Assembly: GCF_002256285.1 (NCBI RefSeq)
Contig: NZ_NKJE01000013.1
Location: forward strand, 45,844-109,843
Direction of reading: 5' to 3'
DNA: 64,000 nucleotides
Origin: Flavobacterium sp. BFFFF1
GTDB taxonomy: Bacteria > Bacteroidota > Bacteroidia > Flavobacteriales > Flavobacteriaceae
How positions within the stretch are numbered: the first letter of the stretch is position 1; each line of letters starts with the position of its first letter. Below, piece after piece: positions 45,374 through 53,938 of this stretch. The notes below the pieces were generated by a model. The model did no database searches, was not told the DNA's origin, and worked only from the letters and a program-made list of their open reading frames with translations. The position numbers and the translations under genes were made by a program.

Positions 45374-46591
45374 TTACAGTTCGTAGACGACCAGGCCGCT
45401 TCGGAATTTGGGTTCAATGTAAGTACTTTTGGGTGGCATGATCAGGCTGTTGTCTGCCAATTCTTTGACTTCTGAAATATCGGTCGGGAAAAGTGTAAAC
45501 CCAATTTCAAAATCTCCCTCGTCAATTACTTCCTTTAACGTGGTGATGGATTGGTTCCCGGGAATATAATCTATTCGTTCGTCGTTTCTCAGGTCATGAA
45601 TGCCCAAAATCGGCTCCAGAACGTTTTTATAAAGTATTTGTGCGTCAAGTCTTTCCAATACGGAATTGAAGTTATTTTCGTCCTTAAGAATCAGGCAATA
45701 AAATTCACCATCGAGATACATGCCGAATTGAAATTTCTTTTCTGGTTTCCAGAGTTCCTGTGCTTTATTTTTTACCCAGAATTTTGTGGCAAGCGCTTCG
45801 AGGAAGGCCTCTTTCGTCAAACCATTCAGGTCGCGGATGATGCGGTTGTATTCGTAAATTTTTACATTACTTTCGGCAATCAGGAAACTCATGAAATAAT
45901 CCAGGTTTTGATTGCCGGTTGACTTGTCCTGCTCGTAAAGCAACTCTGCCGATGCGGATCGATGGTGGCCGTCAGCGATATATAAGTTGCCAATCAGTTC
46001 AAATTGGGTTTTCAGAAAATCGATTTCCGCGGGTGTATCAATTTTCCAAATGGTATGCTTCTCTTTTTTTGTTGTCGAAAATTCGTATAAAGGCAGTTGT
46101 TGGGTTTTGGAAACGATCCAGCCATTTAATGCCTCACTATCCGGATAAGTTACCAATACGGGCTCAGTATTAAATCCGGTCTGGTGAAGGTAATCCTTAA
46201 ACAATTCGACACGATACTGCAGTGTGTCTTCGTGTTTTTTAATCACGTTTTTTTGATAATCCTGTATCGAAGTGGCTGCGATTATTCCGATGAAATCCCT
46301 TGCTTTGGTATGGATCCTGTACAAAAACATCACGGGTTTTTCCTCTTTGATCAGGATTTCTTCGGATTTAAAGTCATTGTACTTTTGGGCAACAAGCTTA
46401 AACCTTTTCTCAAGTCCGGCTTTTTGAAGGTTCACATAAGCCGGATTCAGGACGTGCAGAAACGAAAAGGGATTGAAATCCAATTGCGACGCGAGTTCAG
46501 CTGCCGAGTATTCTTCGTAAGATCTCGAAGTGACCAGGCTTACTTTGTCTGCCGCAGGCCGTACTGCATGAAAGGGAATAATTTTGGCCAT
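45374..46591 (-). CDS. DUF1015 family protein
   Basis: It is a conserved protein whose reaction is not established. I chose the ATG at 46591 (MAKIIPFHAVRP, 405 aa), because this is how the family starts. An upstream in-frame ATG at 46651 adds 20 basic residues that overlap the end of the dehydrogenase gene. Family signatures are KIIPFHAVRPAADK, the strongly conserved YIADGHHRSASAELL, and the C-terminal IMPPKSTYIEPKFRSGLV. It lies 7 nt after the dehydrogenase gene. In this and other Bacteroidetes it often accompanies serine-pathway genes; none is present here. Confidence 0.9.
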   Translation of the reverse strand: MAKIIPFHAVRPAADKVSLVTSRSYEEYSAAELASQLDFNPFSFLHVLNPAYVNLQKAGLEKRFKLVAQKYNDFKSEEILIKEEKPVMFLYRIHTKARDFIGIIAATSIQDYQKNVIKKHEDTLQYRVELFKDYLHQTGFNTEPVLVTYPDSEALNGWIVSKTQQLPLYEFSTTKKEKHTIWKIDTPAEIDFLKTQFELIGNLYIADGHHRSASAELLYEQDKSTGNQNLDYFMSFLIAESNVKIYEYNRIIRDLNGLTKEAFLEALATKFWVKNKAQELWKPEKKFQFGMYLDGEFYCLILKDENNFNSVLERLDAQILYKNVLEPILGIHDLRNDERIDYIPGNQSITTLKEVIDEGDFEIGFTLFPTDISEVKELADNSLIMPPKSTYIEPKFRSGLVVYEL

Positions 46592-46598
46592 AAACCGA

Positions 46599-47486
46599 TT
46601 AAGTAAATTGTTTTGCGACCTTCTCTGCCTTTTTACTTTCGGTGTAATCATAAAATCCTTCTCCGGATTTCACGCCTAACTTCCCTGCGCGAACCATATT
46701 TACCAACAACGGGCATGGCGCATATTTGGGGTTCTTAAACCCGTCGTACATCACGTGCAGTATCGCAAGGCAAACATCTAGCCCAATAAAATCGGCGAGT
46801 TGCAATGGTCCCATGGGGTGTGCCATTCCCAGTTTCATGACGGTATCAATCTCATACACACCGGCGACACCATTGTAAAGGGTTTCAATTGATTCGTTGA
46901 TCATGGGCATCAATATCCTGTTGGCCACAAAACCTGGATAGTCATTTACTTCTACCGGTACTTTTCCCAATTTTACAGAAAGGTCCATGATGATTTTGGT
47001 CACTTCATCCGTGGTATTGTAACCGCGGATGATTTCCACCAATTTCATAATGGGAACGGGATTCATAAAGTGCATCCCGATGACGCGCTCCGGATGGCTT
47101 ACTACAGCACCAATCTGTGTAATGGAAATGGACGAGGTATTCGTTGCCAATATCGTATTGTGGTCACAGCATTCGTTGAGCTGCCTGAAGATATTGAGTT
47201 TTAGATCAACATTTTCTGTGGCGGCTTCAACCACTAGATCGGCCCCGGCCACGCCATCTTTCAAGTCGGTGTAAGTAATGATGTTGCCAATGGTCTTGAG
47301 CTTGTCTTCTTCAGAAATTACACCCTTTGCTACCATTCTGTCGAGATTGGCTGCGATGGTCGCCATACCCCGATCAATGGACTTTTCAGAAACGTCGATT
47401 AATTTTACGGTAAACCCGCTTTGTGCAAATGTGTGTGCGATACCGTTACCCATGGTTCCGGCTCCAATTACGGCTATGTTTTTCAT
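46599..47486 (-). CDS. 3-hydroxybutyryl-CoA dehydrogenase
   Basis: It oxidises or reduces 3-hydroxyacyl-CoA with NAD(P), as in butyrate or fatty-acid metabolism. The Rossmann N-terminus is IAVIGAGTMGNGIAHTFAQSG. ATNTSSISIT and the catalytic region HFMNPVPIMKLVEII contain the conserved His. The C-terminal dimerisation domain has DYPGFVANRILMPMINE and AHPMGPLQLADFIGLDVC. The 295 residues match Hbd/PaaH-type single-domain enzymes rather than the large multifunctional FadB. It lies between an oxidoreductase gene and the DUF1015 gene. Confidence 0.94.
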   Translation of the reverse strand: MKNIAVIGAGTMGNGIAHTFAQSGFTVKLIDVSEKSIDRGMATIAANLDRMVAKGVISEEDKLKTIGNIITYTDLKDGVAGADLVVEAATENVDLKLNIFRQLNECCDHNTILATNTSSISITQIGAVVSHPERVIGMHFMNPVPIMKLVEIIRGYNTTDEVTKIIMDLSVKLGKVPVEVNDYPGFVANRILMPMINESIETLYNGVAGVYEIDTVMKLGMAHPMGPLQLADFIGLDVCLAILHVMYDGFKNPKYAPCPLLVNMVRAGKLGVKSGEGFYDYTESKKAEKVAKQFT

Positions 47487-47515
47487 TTCAATTGGGAAAT
47501 TAGATTTTTCAGGAA

Positions 47516-48481
47516 TTATTTTTTTGAGCTCTCGATGATCTGATATGCTACACGCAGTGCTTCAGTTCCGTCTTCGAGTGTTACAACTGGTGTGGTGTCA
47601 TTGTTGATGGCGTCGGCAAATGTTTCGAGTTCATCAAGGATTGCGTTGTTTTGTGAGACGTCAGGATTGGCGAAATAAATTTGTTTCCTGATGCCTTCCG
47701 CATTTTGCAGGATCATGTCAAAATCACCGGGATTTTCCGGTGCGTCTTTCATTTTTACGACTTCGCATTTTTTCTCCAGAAAATCGACAGAAATATAGGC
47801 GTCTTTTTGGAAGAACCTTGTCTTGCGCATGTTCTTAAGCGAGATACGGCTCGACGTCAGGTTCGCAACACATCCATTTTCAAATTCGATTCGGGCGTTC
47901 GCAATATCAGGGGTTTCACTTAGGATGGAAACGCCGCTGGCATTGACGGTTTTCACCTTTGATTTCACCACGCTCAGAATGACATCAATATCGTGAATCA
48001 TCAGATCCAACACGACGGGCACATCTGTACCGCGGGGATTGAATTCAGCCAATCGGTGCGTTTCGATAAACATTGGATTTTCGACAAGGTCTTTGGTGGC
48101 CAGAAAAGCGGGATTAAACCGCTCTACATGACCCACCTGGCCTTTGATGTTATATTCTTTCGAGAGTGCGATAATTTCTTCTGCCTCAGCCACACTATTC
48201 GATATCGGTTTCTCTATGAACACGTGCTTGCCGGATTTTATGGCCACTTTAGCGCATTTGTAATGAGAAAGCGTGGGCGTTACAATGTCAATTACGTCTA
48301 CGGCATGAAGTAATGTCGCAATGGTATGAAATTGTTTGTAACCAAATTCTTTTGCTATCTTCTCGCCGTTTTCATGGTTTTCGTCGTAAAATCCGACGAG
48401 TTCATATTTTTCAGATTGTTGCAATAAACGCAAATGAATTTTTCCGAGGTGGCCTGCGCCTAAAACGCCTACTTTAAGCAT
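47516..48481 (-). CDS. Gfo/Idh/MocA family oxidoreductase
   Basis: It is an NAD(P)-dependent dehydrogenase, probably acting on a sugar derivative. The N-terminal Rossmann domain has VGVLGAGHLGKIHLRLL and the conserved GKHVFIEKPISNSVAEAEEI, whose Lys is catalytic in the family. A second domain includes DVPVVLDLMIHDIDVILSVV. The 321 residues are normal. Homologues are annotated as sugar or inositol dehydrogenases, but the substrate is not determined. It is the first gene of the run ending with the thioesterase. An exact -7 motif (TATTTTTG) lies 50 nt upstream of the start. Confidence 0.92.
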   Translation of the reverse strand: MLKVGVLGAGHLGKIHLRLLQQSEKYELVGFYDENHENGEKIAKEFGYKQFHTIATLLHAVDVIDIVTPTLSHYKCAKVAIKSGKHVFIEKPISNSVAEAEEIIALSKEYNIKGQVGHVERFNPAFLATKDLVENPMFIETHRLAEFNPRGTDVPVVLDLMIHDIDVILSVVKSKVKTVNASGVSILSETPDIANARIEFENGCVANLTSSRISLKNMRKTRFFQKDAYISVDFLEKKCEVVKMKDAPENPGDFDMILQNAEGIRKQIYFANPDVSQNNAILDELETFADAINNDTTPVVTLEDGTEALRVAYQIIESSKK

Positions 48482-48530
48482 ATAAGAGTGTTTTTATTTG
48501 TAACAGTTAGGCTTCGCAGCCGTGAGTGAA

Positions 48531-48538
48531 CAAAAATA
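48531..48538 (-). promoter_or_regulatory. Promoter -7 element of the oxidoreductase operon
   Basis: TATTTTTG on the minus strand matches TAnnTTTG. The leader is about 50 nt and contains a small GGCT/AGCC hairpin (48510-48521). Confidence 0.5.
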
Positions 48539-48637
48539 AGACTATTTGTGTAAATTTTAAGGTTTAAACTTTAAAGTTTCATTGCCTTCAGAATTCATTT
48601 ACTTTCTTATTTTTACCAAATAATACTTCCCCGAATT

Positions 48638-49279
48638 TTGAAAGATACAGCCAAACATCAAGGATTACGGAACCAGCTTGCCGCCGTATTGGAACAGAAG
48701 GGCATCACCGATAAGAACGTGCTTGATGCGATTAAGAAAATTCCGAGACACCTGTTCCTGAATTCCAGTTTTGAGGACTATGCCTATCAGGACAAGGCGT
48801 TTCCGATAGGCGCGGGCCAGACCATTTCGCAGCCCTATACCGTAGCATTCCAAAGCCAGTTGCTGGAAGTGAGGCGCGATCATAAAGTGTTGGAAATTGG
48901 TACAGGATCGGGTTATCAGACTGCGGTGCTGTGTGCCTTAGGTGCGAAAGTATATAGTGTTGAAAGACAGAACGAACTTTTCAAGCAGACAACGGTTTTG
49001 CTGCCTAAATTAGGAATCCGTCCGAAGCATTTGTCATTTGGCGATGGTTACAAAGGCCTACCCAACCACGCTCCCTTTGACAGCATCATTGTTACTGCCG
49101 GAGCGCCAACCATCCCTAAACCGCTAATGGCGCAATTAAAGATAGGGGGAAGGCTTGTGATTCCGCTGGGAGAAGACCATCAGATCATGACGTTGTTAAT
49201 CCGCAAAAACGAAACCCAGTTTGAGAAGCATGAATTCGGGGAATTCCGTTTTGTGCCTTTGCTCGAAAATAAAAACTAA
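48638..49279 (+). CDS. pcm: Protein-L-isoaspartate O-methyltransferase (TTG start)
   Basis: It repairs isoaspartyl residues in aged proteins by SAM-dependent methylation. It has the characteristic PIGAGQTISQPYTVA and the SAM motif VLEIGTGSGYQTAVL, then VYSVERQ, GDGYKGLPNHAPFDSIIVTAGAP and the C-terminal GGRLVIPLG. No upstream in-frame ATG gives a better start, and the conserved KDTAKHQGLRNQL begins directly at a TTG, so TTG initiation is likely. The 213 residues are the usual length. It is convergent with smpB, whose stop lies 9 nt away. Confidence 0.95.
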   Translation: MKDTAKHQGLRNQLAAVLEQKGITDKNVLDAIKKIPRHLFLNSSFEDYAYQDKAFPIGAGQTISQPYTVAFQSQLLEVRRDHKVLEIGTGSGYQTAVLCALGAKVYSVERQNELFKQTTVLLPKLGIRPKHLSFGDGYKGLPNHAPFDSIIVTAGAPTIPKPLMAQLKIGGRLVIPLGEDHQIMTLLIRKNETQFEKHEFGEFRFVPLLENKN

Positions 49280-49288
49280 GAAAAGGCT

Positions 49289-49747
49289 CTAGTTATTAAA
49301 AGCTTTCTTGATTCGATCCAAATCACGTTTGGTATCGTTTTCCTTTAGTGATTCCCGTTTGTCATAGGTCTTTTTACCCCTGCATAAACCAATATCCAGT
49401 TTGGCAATGCCTTTTTCGTTGGTAAAAAGTTTCAGCGGGACAATGGTCAATCCCTTTGCCTGAACACTTCTGCCCAGGCTTTTTAACTCCCTTTTGTTCA
49501 ATAGTAGTTTGCGTTCACTTCTGGCTTTGTGATTGAATTGATTTCCAAAGGTATATTCTTCAATATAAGTGTTAATCGCGAAAAGTTCCTGATTGTTGAA
49601 CTCGCAAAAGCTTTCTGTAATGTTCGCTTTTCCCAGGCGTATCGATTTGATTTCTGTTCCTGTAAGTACGATGCCTGCTGTGAAGGTTTCGATAATTTCG
49701 TAATCGAAACGGGCGCGTTTATTAAGTATGTTGACCGTTTTTTGCAT
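49289..49747 (-). CDS. smpB: SsrA-binding protein SmpB
   Basis: It binds tmRNA and delivers it to stalled ribosomes. It has conserved ARFDYEIIETFTAGIVLTGTEIKSIR, then AINTYIEEYTFGNQFNH, RKLLLNKRELKSLG, GLTIVPLKLFTNEKGIAKLDIGL and the basic C-terminal KKTYDKRESLKENDTKRDL. I chose the ATG at 49747 (MQKTVNILNKRA, 152 aa). An ATG at 49768 would add seven residues encoded over the promoter sequence. ssrA itself is not in the window. Confidence 0.95.
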   Translation of the reverse strand: MQKTVNILNKRARFDYEIIETFTAGIVLTGTEIKSIRLGKANITESFCEFNNQELFAINTYIEEYTFGNQFNHKARSERKLLLNKRELKSLGRSVQAKGLTIVPLKLFTNEKGIAKLDIGLCRGKKTYDKRESLKENDTKRDLDRIKKAFNN

Positions 49748-49753
49748 GGGTTG

Positions 49754-49761
49754 CAAAGATA
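49754..49761 (-). promoter_or_regulatory. Promoter -7 element of smpB, near-leaderless
   Basis: TATCTTTG on the minus strand is an exact match and ends just 6 nt before the smpB ATG. This both argues for the 49747 start and suggests a leaderless mRNA. Confidence 0.6.
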
Positions 49762-49858
49762 GCAACAATCGGGTAATTCTGCTATCCTGTACCTGGATTC
49801 ACAAAAAAAAACTTTCCGGCACATGATATCAGTCATTTTTATGCTAAAGTGTTGGCTG

Positions 49859-49866
49859 TACTTTTG
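49859..49866 (+). promoter_or_regulatory. Promoter -7 element of the 201-aa outer-membrane-type protein gene
   Basis: TACTTTTG is an exact TAnnTTTG match, 28 nt upstream of the ATG at 49895. No clear -33 box is visible. Confidence 0.5.
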
Positions 49867-49894
49867 TCGTATAATCTTAAACAACAAAATAAAG

Positions 49895-50500
49895 ATGAAA
49901 AAAGTTTTATTAGCAGCTGCAATGGTTTTCCTGACTTTTGCAGCGCAGGCACAAGAAAAAAGTGAAGGTCTAAAAGGAATTTGGTGGGTGGCAGGACAAG
50001 TTTCCTATGCTTCTGAGAAAACAGGGGATGCTAAAAAGACATCGGATATGATTCTGCCCATCGTTGGAAAATTCATAACGCCGTCAGTCACGGTGGGTGT
50101 CGGAATTGGAACAATAAATTCAAAGGATGACAATGGTGTTGCTGTTACCTCTGAGGAGAATACATTTGTAATCAAACCGTTGGTAAGGAAATACTGGAAT
50201 GTAGCTGGGGGCTTGTTTTTTTACGGCCAGACTGCTTTGCCTGTGATGTTCGGAAAAGACAAGGTGGCTGATTCAAAGACAACTTCCATAGCGCTCGAGC
50301 TGGCTCCCGGTTTTGACTACGTAATCAACAAATGGATGACCGTTGAAACCTCTTTCACAATCCTAAATGTGGGAATGTCAACCAAGACGCCCGACACAGG
50401 CGACAAAACGACGAAATTCGGGTTTAACGCAAACCCAATGAATTCTGTTGGGGATAGGACTTTAGGAAGCCTTCAGGTCGGAGTGAAATTCCTTTTTTAG
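49895..50500 (+). CDS. Small outer-membrane beta-barrel-type protein (201 aa)
   Basis: I recognise no precise family; it looks like the flavobacterial outer membrane beta-barrel group. A signal peptide, MKKVLLAAAMVFLTFAAQAQ, fixes the start at 49895. In-frame upstream codons back to 49823 overlap the promoter. Alternating hydrophobic segments suggest membrane strands (GIWWVAGQVSYAS, VTVGVGIGTI, GGLFFYGQTALPVMFG, LGSLQVGVKFLF), and the final Phe is typical of BAM substrates. The function is unknown. It is monocistronic, with a strong terminator downstream. Confidence 0.75.
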   Translation: MKKVLLAAAMVFLTFAAQAQEKSEGLKGIWWVAGQVSYASEKTGDAKKTSDMILPIVGKFITPSVTVGVGIGTINSKDDNGVAVTSEENTFVIKPLVRKYWNVAGGLFFYGQTALPVMFGKDKVADSKTTSIALELAPGFDYVINKWMTVETSFTILNVGMSTKTPDTGDKTTKFGFNANPMNSVGDRTLGSLQVGVKFLF

Positions 50501-50592
50501 ACCAAAGATAACACCTGTTTCTCTATAGATTCTGTTTTGTTTTTCTACTAGTGTTGTTAGATGGGTGGGTTATTGGTTAAGATCAATAGCCG

Positions 50593-50628
50593 GAACCGCT
50601 GCTTTGATGGGGCAGCGGTTCTTTTTTT
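50593..50628 (+). terminator. Terminator after the 201-aa gene
   Basis: A 10-bp perfect stem, GAACCGCTGC (50593-50602) with GCAGCGGTTC (50612-50621), then seven Ts. Confidence 0.9.
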
Positions 50629-50632
50629 ATAT

Positions 50633-50640
50633 TACTTTTG
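50633..50640 (+). promoter_or_regulatory. Promoter -7 element of the VF530 gene
   Basis: TACTTTTG is an exact TAnnTTTG match. It ends 13 nt before the ATG at 50654. Confidence 0.55.
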
Positions 50641-50653
50641 GAAAAAAATCAGT

Positions 50654-50884
50654 ATGGAAAAACCGCCTTCGAAAGATCCGTTACACGGAATTACCCTGCA
50701 GCAGATTTTGGAGAAACTGGTTGCACATTATGGGTTTGATACGCTGGCGGAAATAATACGGATAAGATGTTTTAGTGAAAATCCAAGTATCAAATCCAGC
50801 CTCACATTTTTACGTAAAACCGAATGGGCACGAAAAAAAGTCGAAGCATTGTACATAAAAACCTTACCCGGATTTAAAGACTAG
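50654..50884 (+). CDS. VF530/DUF2132 family protein (76 aa)
   Basis: It is a small protein of the VF530 family, whose structure suggests DNA binding; the role is unknown. The family signature is nearly continuous: DPLHGITLQQILEKLVAHYG, then IRCFSENPSIKSSLTFLRKTEWARKKVEALY. The start is the ATG at 50654, because the upstream in-frame extension lies over the preceding terminator and promoter. Its stop codon shares the palindrome CTAG with the stop of the convergent lipoprotein gene. Confidence 0.88.
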   Translation: MEKPPSKDPLHGITLQQILEKLVAHYGFDTLAEIIRIRCFSENPSIKSSLTFLRKTEWARKKVEALYIKTLPGFKD

Positions 50885-51300
50885 GTCACAACAATCGTAA
50901 CCGTTTTGAAAGTAGTATTTGTGATCTTAAACTTCAAGACGTAGGTTCCCGTCGCTTGTGCCTTAAAATTGTATGGAACCGTTTTTGTAACAACGCCGGC
51001 AGTGCAATCACATCCCAGATACTTTGCCAGTACTGTGATCGTTTTTTCATTTGTATTTGTGGGTTCCTCATAATAGGCCTGGAAACTTCCGCAACTATCT
51101 GCTACATTAAAAGTCACGTCTAAAGTAATTTGCTGGTTTACCGTCGCTGTAGTGGGTCCTGTTACATCGGTGACGCCAACATAGATCGTATAGTAACACT
51201 CGTTTGGACTGTTATTACTGTCGCCAAGACATGAGGTCAACGAGATAGACAACGTAAGCATCAGCATTTTTACAAATAAATTTTTTCTTATTGCTTTCAT
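50881..51300 (-). CDS. Lipoprotein of unknown function (139 aa)
   Basis: I do not recognise the family. The signal peptide ends LTSC with the lipidated Cys24 and an N-terminal mature sequence LGDSNNS. The rest is beta-rich, with five further cysteines (EC, DSCGS, YLGCDC) and an Ig-like end (ATGTYVLKFKITNTTFKTVTIVV). The gene converges on the VF530 gene with overlapping stop codons. Upstream is a perfect 10-bp palindrome GTTGCGCAAC (51345-51354) that might be an operator. Confidence 0.7.
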   Translation of the reverse strand: MKAIRKNLFVKMLMLTLSISLTSCLGDSNNSPNECYYTIYVGVTDVTGPTTATVNQQITLDVTFNVADSCGSFQAYYEEPTNTNEKTITVLAKYLGCDCTAGVVTKTVPYNFKAQATGTYVLKFKITNTTFKTVTIVVT

Positions 51301-51360
51301 AAATGAGGTTTTTGTTTTTTAAAGGATTGTTCTTTTGTACAAAGGTTGCGCAACTGCCAG

Positions 51361-52749
51361 TTAACTTTCCGCGGTTCCCTTCCATTTTCGAACATTTTCA
51401 GTCATATAAAGCATAAATAATGCAATGAACAGGATGTTTAGGAATGTAAAGTCAGAGAGGTGTTCTAAAAGCCATTCGTACTGTGGCACCTTACTGTAAA
51501 TATAACCGCCATCCCGGATACCTTGATCGGTATTGCTGTAGTAATCCATTAGCAGGCAATAAATAATAGGCAATACGGCGCCCAACGACCAGAGCAATAT
51601 ATTGAGCACAATCCCGGAAACTCTTTTTCCTTCATTGCTATTAATCACGGACAGGAAGTAAGCCATCATCGCAACGACCAATATCAGGCAGGCATAAGGG
51701 ATGAATTTTCCTGAGCTGGACAGTACCGCCATGATACCGAATAAAATCCACAGCAACCCGAAACTAATTACAGCAATCAAAAGATTCCGCCCTGTTGTCA
51801 CTTTGTATCCGAAAACCAGCATCGAAATAGCGAGCCCAAAGTAGAGCGTAAAAAGGATCGTTGAGTCTTCAATCAGTGGGCTAAACCAGGAATTTGAAAT
51901 CCGTTGGTAGCCATTGACCAATGCGTTATGGGGTAAGTTATAGGTATAACTTCCGGCTGTGTAACCTAAACCGTCATTGTTTCCATTTCCTTTTCCAATG
52001 AGCTCATAATCTGTAAAATGGGGATGGCTATACGTCATGTCGAACCATTGTTCTGGCGTTAGATTGGTGTTTAGCCCATGCTCTTTTATAAGCGCAAAAT
52101 AGTCACGCATTATTTTTTTGATCTGTTGCTGGTTGTCCTGTTGCATTAGTTTCTTTACCTTCAGTTCGGGATTTTCGTTTCCTGAAATCCGGAATGTTTG
52201 ACCACTATTGTTGATCAGCGACCCAACAGGATATTCCTGTCCGTTAAAAACCAACGTCCTTGGCTCATTGCTGTTAGCAGAAGGCGTGTAGTGGCCGCCG
52301 TCGATGAACACTGATGCCATGCCGATGGTCTCACAACGTTTTTTGGTTTCTTCGTAGCTAAAATATGTTCGTACCCTGACTTCTTTTCCGGTTAGGTAAG
52401 AGAGCGTATAATTTACATTAAGCATACAAATGGCCAGTATAATCAGCCATTCTTTATAAAGGGCAAATTTCTGGAGTTGATAGAATGACTTGTATGCGTT
52501 ATTTCGGGTGTAATAAACAATCCAAACCACAAAGAAAAGTATGGAGATCAGCACGCTGAAAAATATGATGCTCGCACTGTTGCCATCGTAGTAATAGTCA
52601 TTGTCTTTAAAATAAACTGTCCCTTCAGAATAACCGAGCAGGAAGAAGATGATATTGAACAATACGCCGGCAACCAATGCGGGGACAATTTTAGTGTTCC
52701 AAAGCAGGGGATGATTGATAAGCAGATAATTCTGGATTTTGTTGAACAT
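51361..52749 (-). CDS. Multi-helix membrane protein, likely partner of the adjacent ABC ATPase (462 aa)
   Basis: This is a putative ABC permease; I cannot assign a family. The ATG at 52749 (MFNKIQNYLLINHPLLWN) is preferred; an upstream ATG overlaps the ATPase gene. There are about three helices in the first 135 residues (IVPALVAGVLFNIIFFLLG, IIFFSVLISILFFVVWIVYY, WLIILAICMLNVNYTL). A soluble loop of about 170 residues (roughly 140-310) follows, containing RTYFSYEETKKRCETIGMAS. Five or six C-terminal helices come after. It starts 10 nt after the ATPase gene. The cargo is unknown. Confidence 0.7.
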   Translation of the reverse strand: MFNKIQNYLLINHPLLWNTKIVPALVAGVLFNIIFFLLGYSEGTVYFKDNDYYYDGNSASIIFFSVLISILFFVVWIVYYTRNNAYKSFYQLQKFALYKEWLIILAICMLNVNYTLSYLTGKEVRVRTYFSYEETKKRCETIGMASVFIDGGHYTPSANSNEPRTLVFNGQEYPVGSLINNSGQTFRISGNENPELKVKKLMQQDNQQQIKKIMRDYFALIKEHGLNTNLTPEQWFDMTYSHPHFTDYELIGKGNGNNDGLGYTAGSYTYNLPHNALVNGYQRISNSWFSPLIEDSTILFTLYFGLAISMLVFGYKVTTGRNLLIAVISFGLLWILFGIMAVLSSSGKFIPYACLILVVAMMAYFLSVINSNEGKRVSGIVLNILLWSLGAVLPIIYCLLMDYYSNTDQGIRDGGYIYSKVPQYEWLLEHLSDFTFLNILFIALFMLYMTENVRKWKGTAES

Positions 52750-52759
52750 AATGACGGGT

Positions 52760-53938
52760 TTAAGAAGCGAAAAATCGACGGGTTGAATTGGATATGTTTC
52801 GGAAATAAAGCAGCGGAATTTTCGCATCCACAACAAGCGTCATAAAGTCATAAACGGTCTTGTCCTCCGGAAAAGTGACGATAAAAGTTCCACCGTTAAA
52901 TTGCAGGGATACCATGTCAAGCCTTCCGAAAATGGCTCCAAGTTCGTTTTGCGTTAGCGAACTTTCAAACTCAATCACCAGCTGGCTGCCCGGATTTTTT
53001 GGAGCATCTACATCGTTCGATACTGTATCGGGATTTTCATGCAAATTCTTTTGGACGCCTTGTTTCAGGAATATCACCTGATCTGACGTCTTTTCCACTT
53101 CGTAAAGCTGCTGCGAGCTCAGTACGATGCCAATAGGCCTGAATGGTGATTTTGCAATCGATTTAAAATCCTCGAGCACAGTTTGCTGTGCGAGGATGTC
53201 CAGGTTGGCAAGTGGCTCGTCAATCAATAGTATTTTCGGTTTTCGCAGTAGCATTCGGGCGAGTTCAAAACGCATTTTATATCCTGATGACAGGCTTTTC
53301 CAACTGTGATTCCTGAATTTTCTCAGTCCCAGCCGCGCAATGATCAGCGACACCACGAGTTCATTTTCCTCTGGCGCATAACCGTATGACGACGCTGTAA
53401 ACTGCAGGTTTTCAAACATTGGGCCATACCAGGTATCTGTGCGCTGTGGAATGTAAACCAATTGTGTCCTCAGGTCAAAAAGATCATCATAGGGAAAATT
53501 GTAGTGCACGTCTCCGCTTGTAGCAAACAGCTCGCCGCAAAGTAAACGCAACAACGTCGTTTTGCCATTTCCATTCTCGCCCACCAGCCCCAGAATCTCA
53601 CCCTGACGCAATTCGAGGTCAATAGGACCCAGCGCAAAGCCTGATACCCCATAATCTTTTTTAACCTTGTCAGTGCGCACCAGTAACTTTCTTTCCAAAA
53701 TAGGTTTTGTGGAGAGGGCGCCGTACAGACCATCGAGCATGGCCTGAAATTTTGCAATACCTTCTTCACTTTCAGGAGCATTATTGTCCAGCCAATTCAG
53801 AAAATCATGGGCTTTTTTATAGAAAATGACATCTTCAGTGTCGAGCGTCAGGTCGATAATCCTTTTGGTCAGGATAGAGAAATCACCAAATTTCAGGAAA
53901 CTTTGAATTTCCTCAAACTGTTTTTCAAATTCGTTCAT
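52760..53938 (-). CDS. ABC transporter ATP-binding protein with N-terminal extension (392 aa)
   Basis: It is the ATPase of a putative ABC system with the downstream membrane protein. Unusually, about 95 residues of helical sequence precede the ABC domain. The domain shows Walker A GENGNGKTT (about 120-128), YIPQRTD in the Q-loop, a signature LSSGYKMRFELARML (SSGY in place of SGGQ), Walker B ILLIDEPLANLD and the switch region. The switch position reads VLSSQQ, where His is usual. A C-terminal domain of about 85 residues follows. The start overlaps the GNAT gene by 14 nt. Confidence 0.85.
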   Translation of the reverse strand: MNEFEKQFEEIQSFLKFGDFSILTKRIIDLTLDTEDVIFYKKAHDFLNWLDNNAPESEEGIAKFQAMLDGLYGALSTKPILERKLLVRTDKVKKDYGVSGFALGPIDLELRQGEILGLVGENGNGKTTLLRLLCGELFATSGDVHYNFPYDDLFDLRTQLVYIPQRTDTWYGPMFENLQFTASSYGYAPEENELVVSLIIARLGLRKFRNHSWKSLSSGYKMRFELARMLLRKPKILLIDEPLANLDILAQQTVLEDFKSIAKSPFRPIGIVLSSQQLYEVEKTSDQVIFLKQGVQKNLHENPDTVSNDVDAPKNPGSQLVIEFESSLTQNELGAIFGRLDMVSLQFNGGTFIVTFPEDKTVYDFMTLVVDAKIPLLYFRNISNSTRRFFAS

